33,002 bases of DNA from an uncultured Alphaproteobacteria bacterium (GCA_934277435.1 CAKQUE010000013.1:1-33002), one strand, 5' to 3'. Numbered from the stretch's first letter, positions 8,562 to 17,628 are shown. A program made the numbers and translations. Notes: generated by a model from the sequence alone, not told the origin.

Positions 8562-10016
8562 ATGAAAGAAATCACAAAATTAACTATTCATGAAACACTT
8601 GACGGATTAAAAAATAAGAAGTTTACAGCTGTTGAATTAACACAAGCTTACCTTGAAAATATGGCCGCAGGCAAACGCTATAACGCCTATGTGACCGAAT
8701 GCGCCGATAAAGCTTTGGCTCAGGCTGTTGAAGCAGACAAACATTATGCCGCCGGAGATAATCGTCCGTTAGAAGGTATTCCTCTTGGTGTCAAAGATTT
8801 GTTCTGCACCAAAGACATTCGCACCACGGCTTGTTCTCATATTTTAGACAATTTTATTCCGCCTTATGAATCTACCGTAACATCTAAATTGCTGAATGAC
8901 GGAGCAGTTTTTTTAGGTAAATTGAATATGGACGAGTTTGCCATGGGCGGCAGCAATGAAACCAGCTGTTTTGGTCCGGTTATAAACCCGTGGAGCAAAA
9001 ATATTGATTTGGTTCCAGGTGGTTCTTCCGGCGGTTCGGCGGCAGCAGTCGCAGCAAATATGTGCGCCGGAGCTACGGCAACTGACACCGGAGGTTCAAT
9101 CCGCGAACCAGCTGCATTTTGCGGCTGCACCGGTATAAAACCGACTTATGGACGTTGTTCTCGCTATGGAATTATGGCTTTTGCGTCATCTTTAGACCAA
9201 GCCGGACCAATAGCCAAAGATGTTAAGGATTGTGCTATTTTGCTAAATAGCATGGCTGGTTTTGATGCCAAGGATTCTACTTCTTGTGATATAAAAGTAC
9301 CTGATTTTACAAGTTTTCTGAACCAAGATATCAAAGGTTTGAAAGTTGGTTTGCCTAAAGAGTATCGTCCGGAAGGTTTGAATTCAGAAGTTTGCGCATA
9401 TTGGGATAAAGCTGCGGAATATCTAAAAGCTCGCGGCGCCGAAGTGGTTGAAATTTCTTTACCTCACACAAAATATGCTTTGGCAACATACTATGTTTTG
9501 GCACCGGCCGAAGCATCTTCAAACTTGGCACGTTATGACGGTATTCGCTATGGCTTGCGCAAAGAAGGTGAAACCTTGGATAAGCTGTATATAAACACCC
9601 GCACCGAAGGCTTTGGCGCCGAAGTTAAACGTCGTATTATGATTGGTACTTATGTTCTATCGGCCGGTTATTATGACGCGTATTATATCAAGGCTCAAAA
9701 AATGCGCCGTTTAATTCACGATGACTTTATCAATGCGTTTAACAAGTGCGATGTTATATTGACCCCGACATCACCGATAACCGCTTTTCCAATTGGCGAT
9801 GAGAATATGGTAAATAATCCGATTAATATGTATTTTAACGATGTGTTTACTGTTTCGGTTAACTTGGCTGGTTTGCCGGCGTTGAGCTTGCCGATAGGTC
9901 TTTCTGAAAATGGTCTGCCTTATGGTATGCAGTTGATTGGCAAACCGTTTGATGAAGGCACAATATTCAACGTTGCGGCAAAAATTGAAGCAGATGCAAA
10001 GTTTGAAAGGAAATAA
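8562..10016 (+). CDS. gatA: Asp-tRNA(Asn)/Glu-tRNA(Gln) amidotransferase subunit GatA
   Basis: GatA is the glutaminase of GatCAB and releases the ammonia that is tunnelled to GatB. The 484-aa protein has the amidase-signature fold with the Ser-cisSer-Lys triad: K78 in GVKDL, S155 in GGSSGGS and S179 in TDTGGSIR. Further family blocks (GIKPTYGRCSRYG, SLDQAGP, NLAGLPALSLPIG) are present. I start it at 8562, where GGAG lies 9 bp upstream and the family N-terminus (KEITKLTIHETLDGL) begins; a longer frame starting 39 bp upstream overlaps gatC and has no support. Confidence 0.98.
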   Translation: MKEITKLTIHETLDGLKNKKFTAVELTQAYLENMAAGKRYNAYVTECADKALAQAVEADKHYAAGDNRPLEGIPLGVKDLFCTKDIRTTACSHILDNFIPPYESTVTSKLLNDGAVFLGKLNMDEFAMGGSNETSCFGPVINPWSKNIDLVPGGSSGGSAAAVAANMCAGATATDTGGSIREPAAFCGCTGIKPTYGRCSRYGIMAFASSLDQAGPIAKDVKDCAILLNSMAGFDAKDSTSCDIKVPDFTSFLNQDIKGLKVGLPKEYRPEGLNSEVCAYWDKAAEYLKARGAEVVEISLPHTKYALATYYVLAPAEASSNLARYDGIRYGLRKEGETLDKLYINTRTEGFGAEVKRRIMIGTYVLSAGYYDAYYIKAQKMRRLIHDDFINAFNKCDVILTPTSPITAFPIGDENMVNNPINMYFNDVFTVSVNLAGLPALSLPIGLSENGLPYGMQLIGKPFDEGTIFNVAAKIEADAKFERK

Positions 10017-10017
10017 A

Positions 10018-11478
10018 ATGGCAGAATATATTATCGAAACGGCTAAAGGCAAATGGGAAGTTGTTGTGGGTTTGGAAATCCATTGCCAGATTATTTCTAA
10101 GTCTAAGATATTCAGCGGAGCGTCAACTGAATTTGGCGATGATCCAAATGTTAATGTGTCTTTTGTTGACGCCGGTATGCCGGGGATGCTTCCGACTTTG
10201 AACAAACAATGCGTGCATCAGGCCGTTAAGACCGGCTTGGGACTAAACGCCAAAATCAATAAATATTCCGAGTTTTCGCGTAAAAACTATTTTTATGCCG
10301 ATTTGCCGAGTGGATATCAAATCACGCAGTTTCGTTTTCCGATTGTGGGCGAGGGCAGTATCCGCATTGATTTGAGCGACGGCAGCTCTAAAATGATTGG
10401 TATTGAGCGTATGCACATTGAACAAGACGCCGGAAAATCTATTCATGATTTGAGCCCGCATAAGAGTTTTATTGACTTAAACCGCGCTGGCGTCGGATTG
10501 ATGGAAATTGTGACCAAGCCAGATTTTAGAGCACCGGAAGAAGCTGGAGCGTTTTTGCGTAAACTACGTTCAATTTTGCGTTATTTGGGTACTTGCGACG
10601 GTAATATGGACGAAGGTTCTATGCGCTGCGATGTAAATGTTTCTGTCCGTCCGTATGGTACAAACGAGCTGCGTACACGTTGCGAAATGAAAAACGTAAA
10701 TAGCGTTAAGTTTGTTATGCAAGCTATTGAAAATGAAGCAAAACGCCATGTGGAAGTTTATGAAAACGGTGGCGATATCTGTCAGGAAACCCGTCAGTTT
10801 GATCCAACTACCGGACAAACAAAAGTTATGCGTAAAAAAGAATTTGCTCATGACTACCGCTATTTTCCGGAACCGGATTTACCTCCGTTGGTTTTGAGTG
10901 ATGAATACATCGAACAAATCAAAAAAGAAATGGTGGAACTTCCTGATGCTAAAAAACAGCGTTTTGTTGATACTATGGGGCTAACACCTTATGATGCCTC
11001 TGTTTTGTGTGAAAATAAAGAGGTTGCCGATTTCTTTGAGCAAGCGGCTGCCGGTCACGACGCTAAAAAAGTAGCAAACTGGATGATGAGCGACTTTTTT
11101 GCTATGCTGAACAAAAAGAAATTGGATATTCTTCACAGTCCGGTAAGCGCCGAAAATCTTGGCAAATTGGTAGAACTTATCAGTAAAGAAGTTATTTCTG
11201 GTAAAATCGCCAAAGATGTTTTTGAAATTATGAGCGAAACCGGTGAAAATCCTGAAAAGATTGTTGAAGAAAAAGGCTTGAAACAGGTAACTGATACGGC
11301 AGCGATTGAAGCTATTATTGCTGAGGTAATCGCTTCTAATCCAGCCAATGTAGAAGCTTATAAAAATGGTAAAACAAATTTAGCCGGCTGGTTTGTCGGC
11401 CAAACCTTGAAAATGTCACAAGGCAAGGCTAATCCAGCTATTGTAAACAAACTGGTAAGAGAAAAGTTAGATAATTAA
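10018..11478 (+). CDS. gatB: Asp-tRNA(Asn)/Glu-tRNA(Gln) amidotransferase subunit GatB
   Basis: GatB activates the misacylated tRNA with ATP and transfers ammonia onto it, giving Asn-tRNA(Asn) or Gln-tRNA(Gln). The 486-aa protein shows VVGLEIHCQI, the SGYQITQ and RMHIEQDAGKS blocks, DLNRAGVGLMEIVTKPD, DEGSMRCDVNVSVRP, and a C-terminal YqeY-like tail ending in NKLVREKLDN. The start at 10018 is preceded by AAAGGA at good spacing and lies 1 bp after the gatA stop. Its stop overlaps the start of the next gene (TAATG). Confidence 0.98.
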   Translation: MAEYIIETAKGKWEVVVGLEIHCQIISKSKIFSGASTEFGDDPNVNVSFVDAGMPGMLPTLNKQCVHQAVKTGLGLNAKINKYSEFSRKNYFYADLPSGYQITQFRFPIVGEGSIRIDLSDGSSKMIGIERMHIEQDAGKSIHDLSPHKSFIDLNRAGVGLMEIVTKPDFRAPEEAGAFLRKLRSILRYLGTCDGNMDEGSMRCDVNVSVRPYGTNELRTRCEMKNVNSVKFVMQAIENEAKRHVEVYENGGDICQETRQFDPTTGQTKVMRKKEFAHDYRYFPEPDLPPLVLSDEYIEQIKKEMVELPDAKKQRFVDTMGLTPYDASVLCENKEVADFFEQAAAGHDAKKVANWMMSDFFAMLNKKKLDILHSPVSAENLGKLVELISKEVISGKIAKDVFEIMSETGENPEKIVEEKGLKQVTDTAAIEAIIAEVIASNPANVEAYKNGKTNLAGWFVGQTLKMSQGKANPAIVNKLVREKLDN

Positions 11479-13439
11479 TGTTTATGAATGATTTAAATTC
11501 TGAGGCTCCGATACAACAAAATACGGCAGCACCTCTCTATCACGATACCAGCGGCCGATTTTCTCGCAAAGGAAAGCCGGTGGTAGTGAATGAAAAAACA
11601 CAAGCATTTTTTGATAATGCTTTAATTGTGCTGTTTGTAACCTTTTTATTGTCCTCAGATTTTATTTTATTCTCCGGTTCCGGAAATGTTGAAGTTTTCC
11701 GCAACTCAATATTTCCTATTCCGGAAGTATCATTCATTATTTTATTGTTTTTAGTTTTTTCTTCTTTGATTGTTTACTTTCTGCGTAATTGCAAAATTGC
11801 TAAAAACATGTTTGCCTCGTTGATATCTTTTGGTTTGGTTTTTGTGCTCTATCGCCAATTTTCGACAATCCAGCAAATTATGGCAATAGGTGATACGCGA
11901 ATTCCGGTTTATGTTGCTCTTGGTTTAGGATTTGCCATTATTTGCTATGGAATTTTGAACTATGGCAACTTTTTTGTTCGATTGCTTTTATTGGTTGCGG
12001 CCGGAACGCTGTTTGTTCATGTTTACATTGCTTATATCGGACATCATAATCAGCCGGAATTTTTAGAATCTTATAATTCGCAAAAAAAAGGCGAAGGAGC
12101 CGAAGAAAAATTTGTATATTTCTTTTTACCTAACTTATCTTCATACTCGTATATGGCAATGGATAAATCACCAACAGCGTTCAAAACACGTAAAATTATA
12201 AACGGATTTTATCAAAAAAATAAATTTATGGTCTATCCAAAAGCCTTTGCTCCGGAAGAAAGCTTTTTGCAGAATATGGTCAGAGCTTTGAATCCTGAAT
12301 CTAAAGAAGCTAGCAAAACGCATATTTTGAAAACTCGTTTATTATCCGAGTATTGGCGTTTTTATAACATTCGTCACGAATATATAAATTTGAAAGATAA
12401 TAGTTTATATGACTATTTCAAACAAAAAGGCTATATGATATCGGCTTATAAGTCTCGTGATTTTGATATGTGTCATAAAAACCATGAAATTAATGTTGAT
12501 CGCTGCATAGAAAAAGTAAACCAGCCGGTGAATATTTATGATATAAAATTATCTAAAATGTCAAAAGTTAATATTTTGCTGATGGAATGGATAGCCAGTA
12601 TGCGGATTATTAACAATATGACCTCTATTTTTTCATTTATGTCAAAATTTGTTAACTTGCAGCAAACACCGATGGTTGGTATTGATTACAGCAATTTGTA
12701 TGTTGTAAACTCGACCAAAACATTTAACATTTTACTACAAAACATTTTAGAAGATAAAGGCAAGCAAGCTTATTTTGTATTTGTAGATTTGCCGTCAAAT
12801 ATGTATATTTATGATGAATATTGCCAAATAAAACCGATTGACAAATGGTATGATATTTCTAATTTGCCTTGGATTAAAAATGATTTAACCGAAAAACGCA
12901 GTAAGGCTTATATGCAGCAAACCCGCTGTTTGTATGGAGAACTTGAATATTTTATGCAGCAGCTGCAAGAACATAATTTGCTGAAAAACACAACCATTAT
13001 TCTGCAGGGAACTTCCAGTGTTAACGGTTTCAGCAGCGAAAGAGATGATGACTTTAGTACGGACTTTATGGCTAACCGTTTAGTTAATCTGGCAATATAT
13101 GAGGGAAAAAATCCCAAACATAATATAGATTGGCGTTTTTGTGATACCAATCAGTTGGTTGACTCTTATTTGAGCGGAAAAAATAAATGTCCTAAATTGC
13201 AAAAAATGAAAGTTCATGACACCATTGTAAAAAATATTGATAATAAAATAGGCTATTTGGCTGCAGATATGAAAATGAATGCGCAAAAAGAATTTGAAGA
13301 ATGGTACAAACATTGGGAAAGTGCTAATCAAGAAAAAATTTCTGTTAATATCAAAAAGTTATCGGATTTAGTTTTGTTGAAAGAAAAAAGTGAAAATATG
13401 CAAAATGATAGCTTTAGCGATGAATATTTTGGATTATAG
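11478..13439 (+). CDS. Membrane protein with degenerate sulfatase-like domain
   Basis: A 653-aa protein I cannot name. About five membrane segments lie between residues 45 and 195. A large soluble domain (about 210-620) then has the outline of the alkaline phosphatase/sulfatase superfamily, similar to EptA and LtaS, which also have five N-terminal helices. The segment around APEESFLQNMVRALNP resembles the nucleophile region, and LKNTTIILQGTSS sits where the metal-binding DHG motif normally lies, but DHG is missing. It may therefore be a pseudoenzyme or a divergent transferase. The start overlaps the gatB stop; a second ATG two codons downstream is equally possible. Close packing with gatB and yejE suggests co-transcription. 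Confidence 0.6.
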   Translation: MFMNDLNSEAPIQQNTAAPLYHDTSGRFSRKGKPVVVNEKTQAFFDNALIVLFVTFLLSSDFILFSGSGNVEVFRNSIFPIPEVSFIILLFLVFSSLIVYFLRNCKIAKNMFASLISFGLVFVLYRQFSTIQQIMAIGDTRIPVYVALGLGFAIICYGILNYGNFFVRLLLLVAAGTLFVHVYIAYIGHHNQPEFLESYNSQKKGEGAEEKFVYFFLPNLSSYSYMAMDKSPTAFKTRKIINGFYQKNKFMVYPKAFAPEESFLQNMVRALNPESKEASKTHILKTRLLSEYWRFYNIRHEYINLKDNSLYDYFKQKGYMISAYKSRDFDMCHKNHEINVDRCIEKVNQPVNIYDIKLSKMSKVNILLMEWIASMRIINNMTSIFSFMSKFVNLQQTPMVGIDYSNLYVVNSTKTFNILLQNILEDKGKQAYFVFVDLPSNMYIYDEYCQIKPIDKWYDISNLPWIKNDLTEKRSKAYMQQTRCLYGELEYFMQQLQEHNLLKNTTIILQGTSSVNGFSSERDDDFSTDFMANRLVNLAIYEGKNPKHNIDWRFCDTNQLVDSYLSGKNKCPKLQKMKVHDTIVKNIDNKIGYLAADMKMNAQKEFEEWYKHWESANQEKISVNIKKLSDLVLLKEKSENMQNDSFSDEYFGL

Positions 13440-13444
13440 CTTTA

Positions 13445-14455
13445 ATGAAATGGGCAGAAAAAATATCGATTTTCAAAAAAAATAAAAGAGCTTATTGTTC
13501 TTTTCTGCTGTTGATTTTTATTTTTGTGCTATCTTTATTTTCAGAATTAATATCTAATGATAAGCCATTGATTGTAAAATATAAAAACGAATTATATTTT
13601 CCTGTGTTTCATAATTACAGCGATGAGTTTTGGGGTGGAGATTTTCCAACAGCTGCCAATTACAGCGACAGCTTGATACAAAATAATATCAAACAAAACG
13701 GCTGGTTGATTATGCCGCCGATACCATACTCATTTAATACGGTTGACTACTATCTTGACAGCGCCACTCCGTCAGCTCCTAGCAAAAAACATTGGCTGGG
13801 AACAGATGAAGAAGGACGAGATGTTTTGGCGCGCATTTTGTATGGTATTAGGTTATCTTTGATTTTTGCCTTGGTTCTAACTTTTATTTCCTCGGCTATC
13901 GGGATATTTGTCGGCGCAGTGCAGGGGTATTTTGGCGGAAAAACGGATATTATTTTGCAAAGATTTATTGAAATTTGGGATTCTTTACCGCAATTATTTA
14001 TTTTAATCATCATCGCCAGTGTATTTTTGCCAACCTTTTTAAGCTTGCTAGTCATTTTATTGCTTTTTTCTTGGACTGGTTTAACCGGAATGGTTAGAGC
14101 CGAATTTTTGCGGTTGCGAAATTTTGAATATGTAAAAGCGGCTCAAGTTCTTGGAGTTGGCAACTTTCGCATTATGTTTAGGCATATTTTGCCCAACGCT
14201 CTGGTAACATCAATAACTTTTATTCCTTTTATTATGGCTGAGGCAATAACTTCTTTGAGCGCTCTAGATTTTTTGGGACTTGGATTGTCGCAGGATTATC
14301 CATCGTTAGGAGATTTAGTGCGACAGGGAAAAGATAATTTGCAAGCGCCTTGGATAGGCATCAGCATTTTTGTAGTATTGTCGGGATTACTTTCAATGTT
14401 GATATTTATCGGCGAAGGTGTTCGCGACGTGTTTGATACAAGGAAGAATGGCTAA
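13445..14455 (+). CDS. yejE: YejE-like peptide ABC transporter permease
   Basis: A 336-aa inner-membrane permease of the DppC/OppC type. It has a first membrane segment (about residues 18-35), a periplasmic stretch containing the YejE-type WLGTDEEGRDVLARILYGIR, and about five further helices. The EAA loop that docks the ATPase reads AAQVLGVGNFRIMFRHILPN. The long periplasmic insert between helix 1 and the GTDEEGRD block is typical of YejE. Its stop overlaps the start of the ATPase gene by one base. The usual partners YejA (binding protein) and YejB (second permease) are not in this window. In E. coli the Yej system imports peptides, including microcin C. Confidence 0.88.
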   Translation: MKWAEKISIFKKNKRAYCSFLLLIFIFVLSLFSELISNDKPLIVKYKNELYFPVFHNYSDEFWGGDFPTAANYSDSLIQNNIKQNGWLIMPPIPYSFNTVDYYLDSATPSAPSKKHWLGTDEEGRDVLARILYGIRLSLIFALVLTFISSAIGIFVGAVQGYFGGKTDIILQRFIEIWDSLPQLFILIIIASVFLPTFLSLLVILLLFSWTGLTGMVRAEFLRLRNFEYVKAAQVLGVGNFRIMFRHILPNALVTSITFIPFIMAEAITSLSALDFLGLGLSQDYPSLGDLVRQGKDNLQAPWIGISIFVVLSGLLSMLIFIGEGVRDVFDTRKNG

Positions 14456-16035
14456 TGGATATCTTAGAAATCAAACACTTATCTTTATCTTTTAAACGAA
14501 ATAATCAAGAAGATTTTAAGGCTGTAAAAGATGTAAGTTTCAAAGTTGAGCAGGGGGAAATACTCGGAATTGTAGGAGAATCCGGCTCGGGGAAATCTGT
14601 TACAGCTTTATCAATTTTGGGGTTGCTGCCATATCCAAAAGCCTACCATACTAAGGAATCATCTATAATTTTTAATCAGCAAGAACTCATTGGATTAGCT
14701 GAAAAGGACTTCAGGCAAATTCGCGGCAATAAAATATCCTTTATTTTTCAAGAGCCGATGTCATCACTGAATCCTTTGCATAAAATTGGGGCGCAAATAG
14801 CAGAAAGCTTAAAAATACATCAAAATTTGAGCCGAGAACAAATAAAAAAACGGACATTAGAGCTGCTGCAACTGGTAAAAATTCCTGAGCCTGAGCAAAA
14901 AATAAATGCTTATCCGTTTGAGCTTTCCGGCGGACAGCGACAAAGAGTTATGATAGCCATGGCAATTGCCAATAATCCGCAGATTTTGATTGCTGATGAG
15001 CCGACAACAGCCCTTGACGTCACAATTCAAGAGCAAATAATTGATTTGTTGCTAGAATTAAAACACAAGCTGAATATGTCTATTATTTTTATTAGTCATA
15101 ATTTGCGTTTGGTTCATAAAATTGCCGACCATATTGCCGTTATGTATCGAGGCGAATTATTAGAATACGGACCAGCGAAACAGGTTTTTGAACAGCCGAA
15201 ATCAGATTACACTAAAAAATTAATATCATCTAATTTATTATTGAATTTACGACATAAAAATGATTCTAAGATTTTGTTAGAAGTTCAAAACATAGAAGTT
15301 GATTTTCCGCGTAAAAAAAATATTTTTGGTCGGATTATTGCCGATTTTAAGGCTGTAGATAAAGTTAGTTTTAGTTTAAGGCAAGGGGAAACTTTGGGTA
15401 TTGTCGGCGAGTCCGGTTCGGGTAAAACATCATTGGCTTTATCTATGGTTAACTTATTGAAACATAAAGGAAATGTCAAAATAATTAGCGGCAATAAAAC
15501 TGAAATTCTACAAAAATTCAGTAAAGATTTACAAATTGTTTTTCAAGATCCGTATAATTCGCTGAATCCGCGTATGACCATTAAACAGATAATAGAAGAA
15601 GGTTTGACTGTTCATTTCAAAAAACTTAATGAAAATGAAAAATTAGCACAAATAAAAGCAATCTTAAAAGAAGTTAACCTTGATGAAAATATTATGGATA
15701 AGTATCCGCATGAATTTTCTGGCGGACAGCGGCAAAGAATTGCGCTGGCACGGGCTTTGATTTTACAGCCAAAAATTATTATTTTAGATGAGCCGACATC
15801 AGCGTTAGATGTGACTGTGCAGGCGCAAATTGTGGAACTTTTGAAAAGTCTGCAAAAAAAATATAATATATCCTATATTTTTATTTCTCATGATATGAAT
15901 GCCGTACGCGCTGTGTCGCACCAAATTATGGTAATGAAAGATGGTAAAGTTATTGAACAAGGCCCAACAAAGCAGATATTTGAACAGCCGCAACAACCAT
16001 ACACGCAGCAGCTTATTCAAGCATCGTTGCTGTAA
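14455..16035 (+). CDS. yejF: YejF-like double ABC ATPase
   Basis: A 526-aa protein with two complete ATP-binding cassettes, the fusion of DppD- and DppF-like subunits found in YejF. Each half has Walker A (GESGSGKS, then GESGSGKT), a signature (ELSGGQRQR, then EFSGGQRQR) and Walker B with DEPTTALDVT or DEPTSALDVT. The oligopeptide-type C-terminal motif YTQQLIQASLL closes the protein. The ATG overlaps the yejE stop (TAATG), with AGGAAG upstream. It is the last gene of the plus-strand run; the prophage begins 45 bp after its stop, so no terminator of clear form is left between them. Confidence 0.92.
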   Translation: MDILEIKHLSLSFKRNNQEDFKAVKDVSFKVEQGEILGIVGESGSGKSVTALSILGLLPYPKAYHTKESSIIFNQQELIGLAEKDFRQIRGNKISFIFQEPMSSLNPLHKIGAQIAESLKIHQNLSREQIKKRTLELLQLVKIPEPEQKINAYPFELSGGQRQRVMIAMAIANNPQILIADEPTTALDVTIQEQIIDLLLELKHKLNMSIIFISHNLRLVHKIADHIAVMYRGELLEYGPAKQVFEQPKSDYTKKLISSNLLLNLRHKNDSKILLEVQNIEVDFPRKKNIFGRIIADFKAVDKVSFSLRQGETLGIVGESGSGKTSLALSMVNLLKHKGNVKIISGNKTEILQKFSKDLQIVFQDPYNSLNPRMTIKQIIEEGLTVHFKKLNENEKLAQIKAILKEVNLDENIMDKYPHEFSGGQRQRIALARALILQPKIIILDEPTSALDVTVQAQIVELLKSLQKKYNISYIFISHDMNAVRAVSHQIMVMKDGKVIEQGPTKQIFEQPQQPYTQQLIQASLL

Positions 16036-16079
16036 AATTATAGCTTAATTTAGTTAATATTGGCTTTTTGATATCTTAA

Positions 16080-16107
16080 AGTATACATAATAGACATTAT
16101 GCGACAG
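16080..16107 (-). other. Left attachment site, dif-like, 6-nt centre
   Basis: Read on the minus strand: XerC arm CTGTCGCATAA, centre TGTCTA, XerD arm TTATGTATACT. Arms and spacing fit the dif consensus (E. coli arms GGTGCGCATAA and TTATGTTAAAT, 6-nt centre). By the XerC strand-exchange model, the XerC arm here would come from the phage and the centre plus XerD arm from the host chromosome. Confidence 0.8.
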
Positions 16108-16138
16108 CTCAGTTAAAACAAAACATAATAATTACTTC

Positions 16139-16216
16139 CTAGATAGCATTGTTAATAGAAAATTCAACTATTTTATGCCTAAATTAATTTTTTTCCTTTC
16201 ATAATGCGCTATCTAG
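16139..16216. repeat. Inverted repeat downstream of VP2
   Basis: CTAGATAGCATT (16139-16150) is the inverted complement of AATGC-GC-TATCTAG (16203-16216) apart from two extra bases, around a 52-nt AT-rich loop. It lies in the gap between the VP2 stop and the left attachment site. It could be a transcription end, a packaging or replication structure of the virion strand, or a remnant. The rest of 16108-16312 shows no convincing gene. Confidence 0.5.
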
Positions 16217-16312
16217 AAACTAAATCACAAGAATTCAAAGCAATAATAAATAACCACAAAGATATCCAAAATAAACGATTATAAATTCTTCTTAAAATTT
16301 CTTCAACACTCA

Positions 16313-17032
16313 TTAGAATAACTCTGCAGAAACACCATTGCCAATACCTAAATCATGCTTAAAAGCCCTCTTAATATCATACCAATTACGACCTATTGCT
16401 GATTGAGGTTTATTTACTAAATCATTAATTTTAGCATTTGTCAAGCCTAAATTTGCACCAAGCGCAGTAATCTGAGCGCGAGTAAGTGCATCTTCACGGT
16501 TAGCACTACGCTCAGCAAGAGACAAGCGCTGCCTTGCTAAATCATTCTCTATAGCTTGATTAGTCACCCGTTGATGCTGTTCAGCTAGTGCAAGTTGAAG
16601 TTGCGCACGTTGCATCCGATTATCAACCGGCTTATAATGACCAGCGTCATAAGTGGCTGGCGATAACTCCGGAACATTACCGGAAGTATTAGACTGACCG
16701 TAAATTAAATTTTTATTCAATCCGGCAGCCTCATAACGTTTCATCTGTTCAGCTGGGCTATCATACTGATTTTTCAAATTCCACATCTGTAAATTTTGCT
16801 GAAAAGCTTGATTATTCAATGCAGATTGTTGAGAAGCGTTATATTTAGCCATGTCTTTTTGCATTGCCTGATTATATTGACTTTGTGCAACATCACCAAG
16901 CAAACCACCAAAAGAACCTAAACCGGTTGCGCCTAAACTAGTACCACCAGTCATAAAAGCTAATCCAGCTTGAGTACCTAGATTTAAGGCACTTTTTGTA
17001 GACATTCCTGTAAGTTTCTTAAACCATCCCAT
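16313..17032 (-). CDS. Microvirus DNA pilot protein VP2
   Basis: VP2 (counterpart of phiX174 H) is the minor virion protein that conducts the genome into the host. The 239-aa sequence starts with MGWFKKLTG, has a Gly/Ala-rich hydrophobic N-terminal stretch (about 15-47), and the family block NQYDSPAEQMKRYEAAGLNK followed by NLIYGQ (about residues 88-113). A long Gln/Ala/Arg-rich helical region follows (about 140-210), suited to the helical tube of pilot proteins. AGGAG lies at good spacing before the ATG. It is the last gene of the phage run. Confidence 0.93.
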   Translation of the reverse strand: MGWFKKLTGMSTKSALNLGTQAGLAFMTGGTSLGATGLGSFGGLLGDVAQSQYNQAMQKDMAKYNASQQSALNNQAFQQNLQMWNLKNQYDSPAEQMKRYEAAGLNKNLIYGQSNTSGNVPELSPATYDAGHYKPVDNRMQRAQLQLALAEQHQRVTNQAIENDLARQRLSLAERSANREDALTRAQITALGANLGLTNAKINDLVNKPQSAIGRNWYDIKRAFKHDLGIGNGVSAELF

Positions 17033-17067
17033 TTTTTATCTCCTAAAAAATAACGTTTTTTCAGTGA

Positions 17068-17114
17068 GATGTCAGTCCGCACTAATAAACAAGTAATAAG
17101 TGCGGACCGTCATC
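17068..17114. repeat. Intergenic hairpin between VP3 and VP2
   Basis: GATGTCAGTCCGCACT (17068-17083) and AGTGCGGACCGTCATC (17099-17114) are inverted complements with two mismatches, around a 15-nt AT-rich loop. The innermost nine pairs are perfect. No T-run follows on the minus strand, so it is not a standard terminator. In an ssDNA phage it could be the complementary-strand origin, a packaging signal or an mRNA-stability structure. Confidence 0.7.
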
Positions 17115-17190
17115 CGTCTAGCTCTACCTCGGCAAGTTTCGCACTAGGTGTCTACACAAGCACGAAAAATCGCCTACAGAGCCTATTTTT

Positions 17191-17628
17191 TTACTGCTGA
17201 GAGCCGTCGTCATCCGCTGCGCTACTTCCTCCTTGCTCTTCGCCGTTGTTGCTTTCCTCTGCTGATTTTTCGCTATTGTTTGAACCATTTGCGAAATCAT
17301 TGCCGACGGCTTGCGCCGGATGACTGTCCAAATAGCACTCTAAGTCCATTTGTGTTTCCATGACATCATCGCAATTTTCATCGTACAAATCAGACGGCAA
17401 ATCTTTATCAAGGGCTTTATCAGCAAGTTCATGGTCAGGAGTACCATACTCATTGCCAATAATACCAGAATTTCTCAAATAACGATTAATCACCTCAGAA
17501 ATAGGCTCAAAATCTTCTAAACGACACAAATCTTCACCAGGGTCCTTGTTTATACCTTCATCAGGGTCAACATTTGAAATCGTTTTCCATGGCAAAACCT
17601 CGCCAGTGTATTTATTCGTTCTATTCAT
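17191..17628 (-). CDS. Microvirus internal scaffolding protein VP3
   Basis: A 145-aa acidic protein in the position of gokushovirus VP3, which guides capsid assembly. It shows the usual outline: a short N-terminus, VDPDEGINKDPGEDLCRLEDF near residues 20-40, the segment ISEVINRYLRNSG, and a low-complexity acidic, Ser/Asn/Gly-rich tail. The VP1 stop (TAG) runs into its AGGAG ribosome binding site, with an 11-nt gap, so the two are translationally coupled. The tail is the least conserved part. Confidence 0.8.
   Translation of the reverse strand: MNRTNKYTGEVLPWKTISNVDPDEGINKDPGEDLCRLEDFEPISEVINRYLRNSGIIGNEYGTPDHELADKALDKDLPSDLYDENCDDVMETQMDLECYLDSHPAQAVGNDFANGSNNSEKSAEESNNGEEQGGSSAADDDGSQQ

Noticed and set aside
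17148..17363. A 71-aa plus-strand frame opposite VP3
   Set aside because: It is a shadow of the VP3 tail and would run against all other phage genes.
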